This document shows, piece by piece, positions 59,231 to 64,000 of a stretch of 64,000 bases of DNA. Under the pieces are notes generated by a model. It saw nothing but the letters and a program-made list of their open reading frames with translations, did no database searches and had not been told where the DNA came from. This DNA comes from Pseudeuparius sepicola. Its lineage: Eukaryota; Arthropoda; Insecta; Coleoptera; Anthribidae. Made by a program: the position numbers and the translations under genes. How positions within the stretch are numbered: the first letter of the stretch is position 1; each line of letters starts with the position of its first letter. The stretch covers positions 22,535,096 to 22,599,095 of the forward strand of contig OY987308.1 in assembly GCA_963920635.1 (NCBI GenBank), in the 5' to 3' direction.

Positions 59231-60043
59231 TATAGTGGGATACTCTTGTAAAGGTGAAAATTATTATTATTATTATTCTCTCGTGATGACATCATATGTT
59301 TTAACGTTTGAGTTTATAATTACTGTGAAGTTGTAAGTAGAGTCGATTTAGAGCATTTCAAGTTGCATGAATATTCTCCAATTATGCTGGCTGTAAAATT
59401 TTTCGTTTTTTTTTGTTTTTTTTTTTCAGTTTAACTTGGCGCGCTAAAGTTTTTCAAAATTGAGACCAGTACGATACCAAAAACTGCCAAAATTTTCACT
59501 GTTAAGAGAAATGGAAAGGTTTTCAAGAAGTAAGTTCATAATAATTTCTTGGTGAGTAAATCATGGTTACATGGATGGTTACTGTAATTGGTAAATTCCT
59601 GATTTCCTTGTTTAATAATGTTTTTTTTTAATTATTTTCGTAAATAAATGATAACCGGGAGTTATCTCTAATAACAAATAATGTCACATTAGTAAGGAAA
59701 GTGGGTGTTGCCGAAATACAGTAACTCGTCCTGTATGGACGACTATTTTTTTGTTCTGATTGAGGTGGAAAATAATCAAACAGTGGCAAATTAATCTAAA
59801 TATTGACATAAGAGCCTGGGTAAGTATGAACGGGCAAATTAGGTCCCACATAAAAGGAAATTAACCCAAAATACGACTAACTTTCGACGTGGTTGCTAGT
59901 CAGGCGAATTCGTCTCTTTATAATTAACATTCCAACAGGCCACATGATAATGTTCGGTATTAATTAGGGAAATTCCTCGAGAAATTAGACAGAAAAAGGG
60001 TAACAGTGTATTATAAGCATTTGTTTTAATATTGCTGAATAGT
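59231..60043. other. Intergenic DNA, nothing recognised
   Basis: Plain AT-rich sequence between two MITEs. Confidence 0.4.
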
Positions 60044-60644
60044 ATATTTCATTACGAGTCTGGAAATAAAGATTTTTCCGTGCGCGCGTGACAAGTTCCA
60101 GTGTGAGGCGCAGCCGAACACGGGAAGTCATGCAAGCACGGAAAAATCTATTTCTGGACGTGTAATGAACGATATTTTTTATTATACTTCTTTGAAAACG
60201 GAAACTTAAAACATTTTATCGGTATATTATAATAAATTTAATTGGCAAAAAATAAACAATGCAGACAATATAGTGTTTGGTATGTATGATGCGTTTCCAT
60301 GGTACTCTCAAATTATTTCAAAGGTGCTTTGTTGTAAATTAGTTATTGTCAGATAAGGTGAATAAAACGTCAAAAATATTACAGAAATGTATCTAAATAT
60401 TGAAACACTTACGAATTAAAATACAAAATATGTACATGTTAAATATCAGAGAGCATATAGAGTTTCTTAAATTTAGTTTCCTTTGCTGTATATTTCTATT
60501 TTAAAGCCATATATTCGGTATTTTTATTCAGCGCACGGAAAGTTTTTCCATGCGCTGTTTCCGTGAGCTAGCCCGAAAAACCCCATCTTTCATTATTGCT
60601 AAAACAGATGAAAATAAGATGTTTTCAAAGAAGTATAATAAAAA
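60044..60644. mobile_element. TIR repeat, ends TTTTTATTATACTTCTT, copy 3 with its flanking palindrome
   Basis: The TIR unit is 60176-60644. The preceding 60044-60175 is a palindrome (TTTCATTACGAGTCTGGAAA against its near inverse at 60150-60170). The association of palindrome and TIR unit in two copies, with part of it before the copy at 11.2 kb, suggests that they moved as one larger element. Confidence 0.75.
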
Positions 60645-62736
60645 TATTTTTTCAGGTGTTCTTTTTATTTTAGTCTTTTTCTGTTCCACATGTCTACAAT
60701 TTAGTAATGAGGAAACATCATAAAAATAGTGATCCAAATTTGGAAAACCACATATTTTGATTCTACGCTCGTTTTAATATACAGGGTGTAACAGGAATTA
60801 GGTTCAATATTGATACAGCGAGTCGTGAAGTCAAAAATAATGTCTACACTTTGTTGTGGGCTATTGAAATTTTCCAAAAAACGCGGTTTTAAATCTACGG
60901 TTGGGTTTTGCGCTTGAGACAATTGTTTATAGAATACAGCAAAATATTTTTTTTATATTTTATTTTTAATATTACGCCAACAAAGGATCTGTATAAAATA
61001 CTTTTGTTATGCTCGTTTATGAAGTTGCAACATTATATTATTACATTCTTGGGATATTTTACGTCTTCCACGACGTAATACGCAGATTTCCTCTTCCTAG
61101 GCAATATGTCTCTATTGAAATTCCACCGGCAATTTTTCAGTATTAAATTAAATTTCAATATTTTCTATTTATACCTACTATGGTACTATAGTAGACAATG
61201 AATGGATGGTTTATGGCTCATTATAAAAAATGCAAATCCCCTACAGGGTTTGTATGAGATACACTAAAATTATGGCTAGTTTAGAACAGAAGTAACGTAG
61301 TTTATAAAGGGACTCCTGTAAAATACCTCCAAACAATAATGCACAATGGAAATTGGGATCGAGCACTTTATATTTATTTATATATTATATTCTGTTCACT
61401 TTATTTTTTCGGGACTTTGCAGAAGTGGAATGATAACGAGGTTCGATTTATATGCATTAAAATACAATAAATACGCCCACATTTTTCTCTAAATCTAATT
61501 TTTTCTCTAAATCAACTAGTCCCCCTCTTTTACATTTTAGGAGATGCCAACTATTATAATAATAGTATAAAAAAGCGAAACGTCGTATACTGGTAATATA
61601 CTTATCTGTTATGTCCAAAATACCTACACCCATTTCTAAACTTTTCGTTTGTACCTAATAAATATATCATAGAATATTACACAGCTCACCCGAATATATT
61701 TATTTATCCACATCAGATTTTGTAGCCAAAGGGCATGCCACTGAAATGGTCAAATTTGCCTTGTCATTCGTAATTTATGGCCTCCCTTCATTATCAAACA
61801 GAGTATACAAGAAACATTTTTGATTAAGGGGATTTTAACTTTTGTTAAAAATTTATTTTAAAACTAGGTTTTTATATAAAGAAGTGGCGGAACTTATTTT
61901 AATTATCGCGGGGTATATTTCTCTAGGAAATAACGAACTTGCGCCACGTCGATAGGTGGAAAATTTATCGCACCATAAAAATTATTTAGGACTCTCTTTT
62001 ATCTCGTACCGTAAATTGGTAGGGTTGCTTCTAAAGTAGTGAATTTCGACGCCACAATTCATAAATGCATGTGTGATAACATTAAGAATTCCTTTATATA
62101 TGAATGTACAAAGTCGCATATATTTAGATGTAATATAAATATAGGTACCTATTTATTTGTCAATAAATAAATCCACTCGTATCCGCATGATGTTTGTCTT
62201 TAATCAGGGGGCCCATTCCGAAATTCAAACAAGACATTTAATATTGTACGAGGACGAAAGGCCGTTAACAATTCAAAAAGATAATGAGCGAAAGTTTGAG
62301 ATGAAAACTTTTATAATAGATATTCTTCGTTTGTCAACATGAAAAACCTAATTTTCTTCGGTTTCCACCAGATGTAAAGAAATTAAGGACCTAAGATAAC
62401 GGTGAATCAAGGCAAACTACTTTGTTTACCTCAACCCACCTACAAAAATACCTATAGTTATCTTCGAGAAAGTTATTACCGTCTTTTTAAATAAATAATA
62501 TGGTTCGCAGTGGTCTTATCTACAAAAACATTCATTATAGATATCGCCATAGTCACCGTACCTATATACATACTAACAGAAGTGTCATTGTTATTTGCAA
62601 TAAAATATTTTTTACCGCAGTGATTTTATAATTATAAAATATCACATTGGAAGATCTCCATATACAGTGTGGTCATTTAAGTGTGCAACATAATATGGGA
62701 TTTTTTTTATTAATTCCACAACGAAAATACAAATAT
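60645..62736. other. Intergenic DNA, no gene seen
   Basis: CAGGGTGTAACAGGAATTAG at 60782 looks like one TIR end of a TA-flanked element with no right end found. The rest is AT-rich without coding signal. Confidence 0.4.
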
Positions 62737-63485
62737 TCCCGAAAGTTAGTGCATGTTCGATAATCATATTAGGCGCACTTAGAATGGTTGCAAGTCAAAC
62801 AGCATACAGGGTAGGTAAGAAAATAAAAATTGTACAAGAGTAAAGAACCCTTATTTCAAAAAATTCAGCAAAATATTATTAAGAAAAGTTGTCTAGAATT
62901 AAAAGTTATGCCTAAGTACCAAGACATGACCTCCTAAGAAAAAAATATATTTTTTGAAAAACAATAATCTTCTAAAAAAAATTTGTTTTAATATTCACCC
63001 TAAACAATTTCATAAATCAATCAAAATTAAATCAATTTCGCATAACTTTGTTCGAATTCAATCACATTTGTAAAATTAACTTAGATTTTTAGCTTTTTAC
63101 TGAATTACAAATTTCATGTTTGTTGCGACGATATTAAACAAAACTTTAAAATTTCGCAAAAATTCTTCTGAACAGTAATGATAATGTGTATATTAAAAAA
63201 ACTCTCATTTAAGGTGCACAATTTTTATTTTTATTTTTTATTAAGAGTGGAAATTAATTGACTAAAAAATTTTTTTTCTTAGGAGGCTATGTTTTGGTAC
63301 TTAGGCATAGCTTTTAATCCTAAACAACTTCTCTTAATAACCTTTTGCTGAATTTTTTTAAATAAGGGCACTTTACTCTTGTATAATTTTTATATTTTTT
63401 TACCTACCCTGTATGCTGTTTAACTTGCAACCATTCTAAGTGCACCTAATATGATTATTGAGCATGCATCAACTTTCGGCAGAAT
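62737..63485. mobile_element. Large palindrome, possibly a MITE
   Basis: Arms of about 225 bp in inverse orientation: CATATTAGGCGCACTTAGAA and CAGGGTAGGTAAG on the left, inverse on the right near 63400-63470. A CAGTGTGGTCATTTAAG-like terminus lies at 62666 without a recognised partner. CAGGGTAGG and CCTACCCTG are flanked by TA, but inverted similarity continues outside them, so the real ends are uncertain. Confidence 0.65.
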
Positions 63486-64000
63486 CTGAACTTATATAAA
63501 CTATTTTTTAAGTGTCATATTGTACTAGCTTTTTGTCAAATGTAAATTATAAAAATTGTACTTTTGCCCTGTCCAATGTATAATTCAAACGTTAACATCT
63601 GTACATTATAATAGGAACTCACTTAATTGTAAGTAAGTTTGAAATTAATATCAAATTTTAGAGTGACTGAAGAAGCAGTTAAACTACTGCGAAAGCTTTC
63701 ACAAATGAAAAGGGTCTTCACACTTAAAAAATTGGCTTATTTCCCACTAACTTAAGTTATAATAAAACGATAATTTCTGCATACTATTTTGAAAACTCAA
63801 CTTATCGAAAGAAAACTCAACAATATGCCTGCGCCCCTTTCTTGACATAAGATAAAAAACATCGTTTTTGACACGAAATCCAAACTTGTCCTCGATAAAA
63901 CCTAAAAACAACGCAACGATGATTACATTCCGAGGCGAAATAAAAGGATCCCAAAGAAAACAATCCGTTATCTCCCCCGAACAGACCAAAACCAGTTGAA
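63486..64000. other. Intergenic DNA; hammerhead-like motif near 63665
   Basis: The 80-codon minus frame at the end (63747-63989) has no motif I know. The CTGAAGA ... GAAA motif is discussed as a finding. Confidence 0.35.

Noticed and set aside
1..64000. A new defence, biosynthetic or other multi-gene system
   Set aside because: Only two conventional genes and transposon remains are supportable; nothing in the window forms a gene cluster.

Overview
This is an animal nuclear genomic window, very probably from an insect. The evidence is GT-AG introns of tens of kilobases, AT-rich non-coding DNA and relics of P-element-like and mariner/IS630-like transposases. A neuropeptide-receptor gene also looks arthropod-like. 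The order cannot be fixed by eye; a beetle is a guess. There are no bacterial operons, CRISPR arrays or rRNA operons.

Only two real protein-coding genes can be supported, both on the + strand. (1) The 3' part of a class A (rhodopsin-like) GPCR gene of the neuropeptide Y/RYamide/tachykinin-like group is spread over three exons: 18317-18385 (TM6), 32961-33183 (TM7 and helix 8) and 56918-57141 (C-terminal tail). Exons for TM1-5 must lie upstream of the window; I found none in the first 18.3 kb. (2) A complete short-chain dehydrogenase/reductase of the retinol dehydrogenase 11-14 type has four exons within 35701-42161 and encodes 315 aa. It sits inside the 23.7-kb last intron of the GPCR gene in the same orientation. 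Reading frame and splice phase agree at every junction in both genes.

Most of the rest is a dense mosaic of transposable elements. A hAT-type MITE family occurs three times, each copy with a perfect 8-bp target duplication. A P-element-like transposase pseudogene with a THAP-type start (about 19.15-21.77 kb) has a short internally deleted relative at 53.7-55.1 kb. Several palindromic TA-flanked MITEs end in CAGGGTG or CAGTGTG, and two of them carry antisense remains of an IS630/mariner-like transposase. Further transposase relics lie at 30.3-30.7 and 35.0-35.3 kb. Three SINE-like repeats contain a 5S-rRNA-like internal promoter, and two repeats contain a tRNA-like B box.

Other structures are a 347-bp satellite array inside a TIR element (44.1-46.9 kb), a CATGAAACCC minisatellite just after the GPCR stop codon, a CRE-like motif cluster at 26.3-26.4 kb, and large inverted repeat pairs. 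Layout: 1-18.3 kb, presumed upstream GPCR intron full of repeats; 18.4-33.0 kb, GPCR intron with the P-like pseudogene; 33.2-56.9 kb, GPCR intron with the nested SDR gene and most MITEs; 57.1-64 kb, 3' UTR/intergenic DNA with more repeats.
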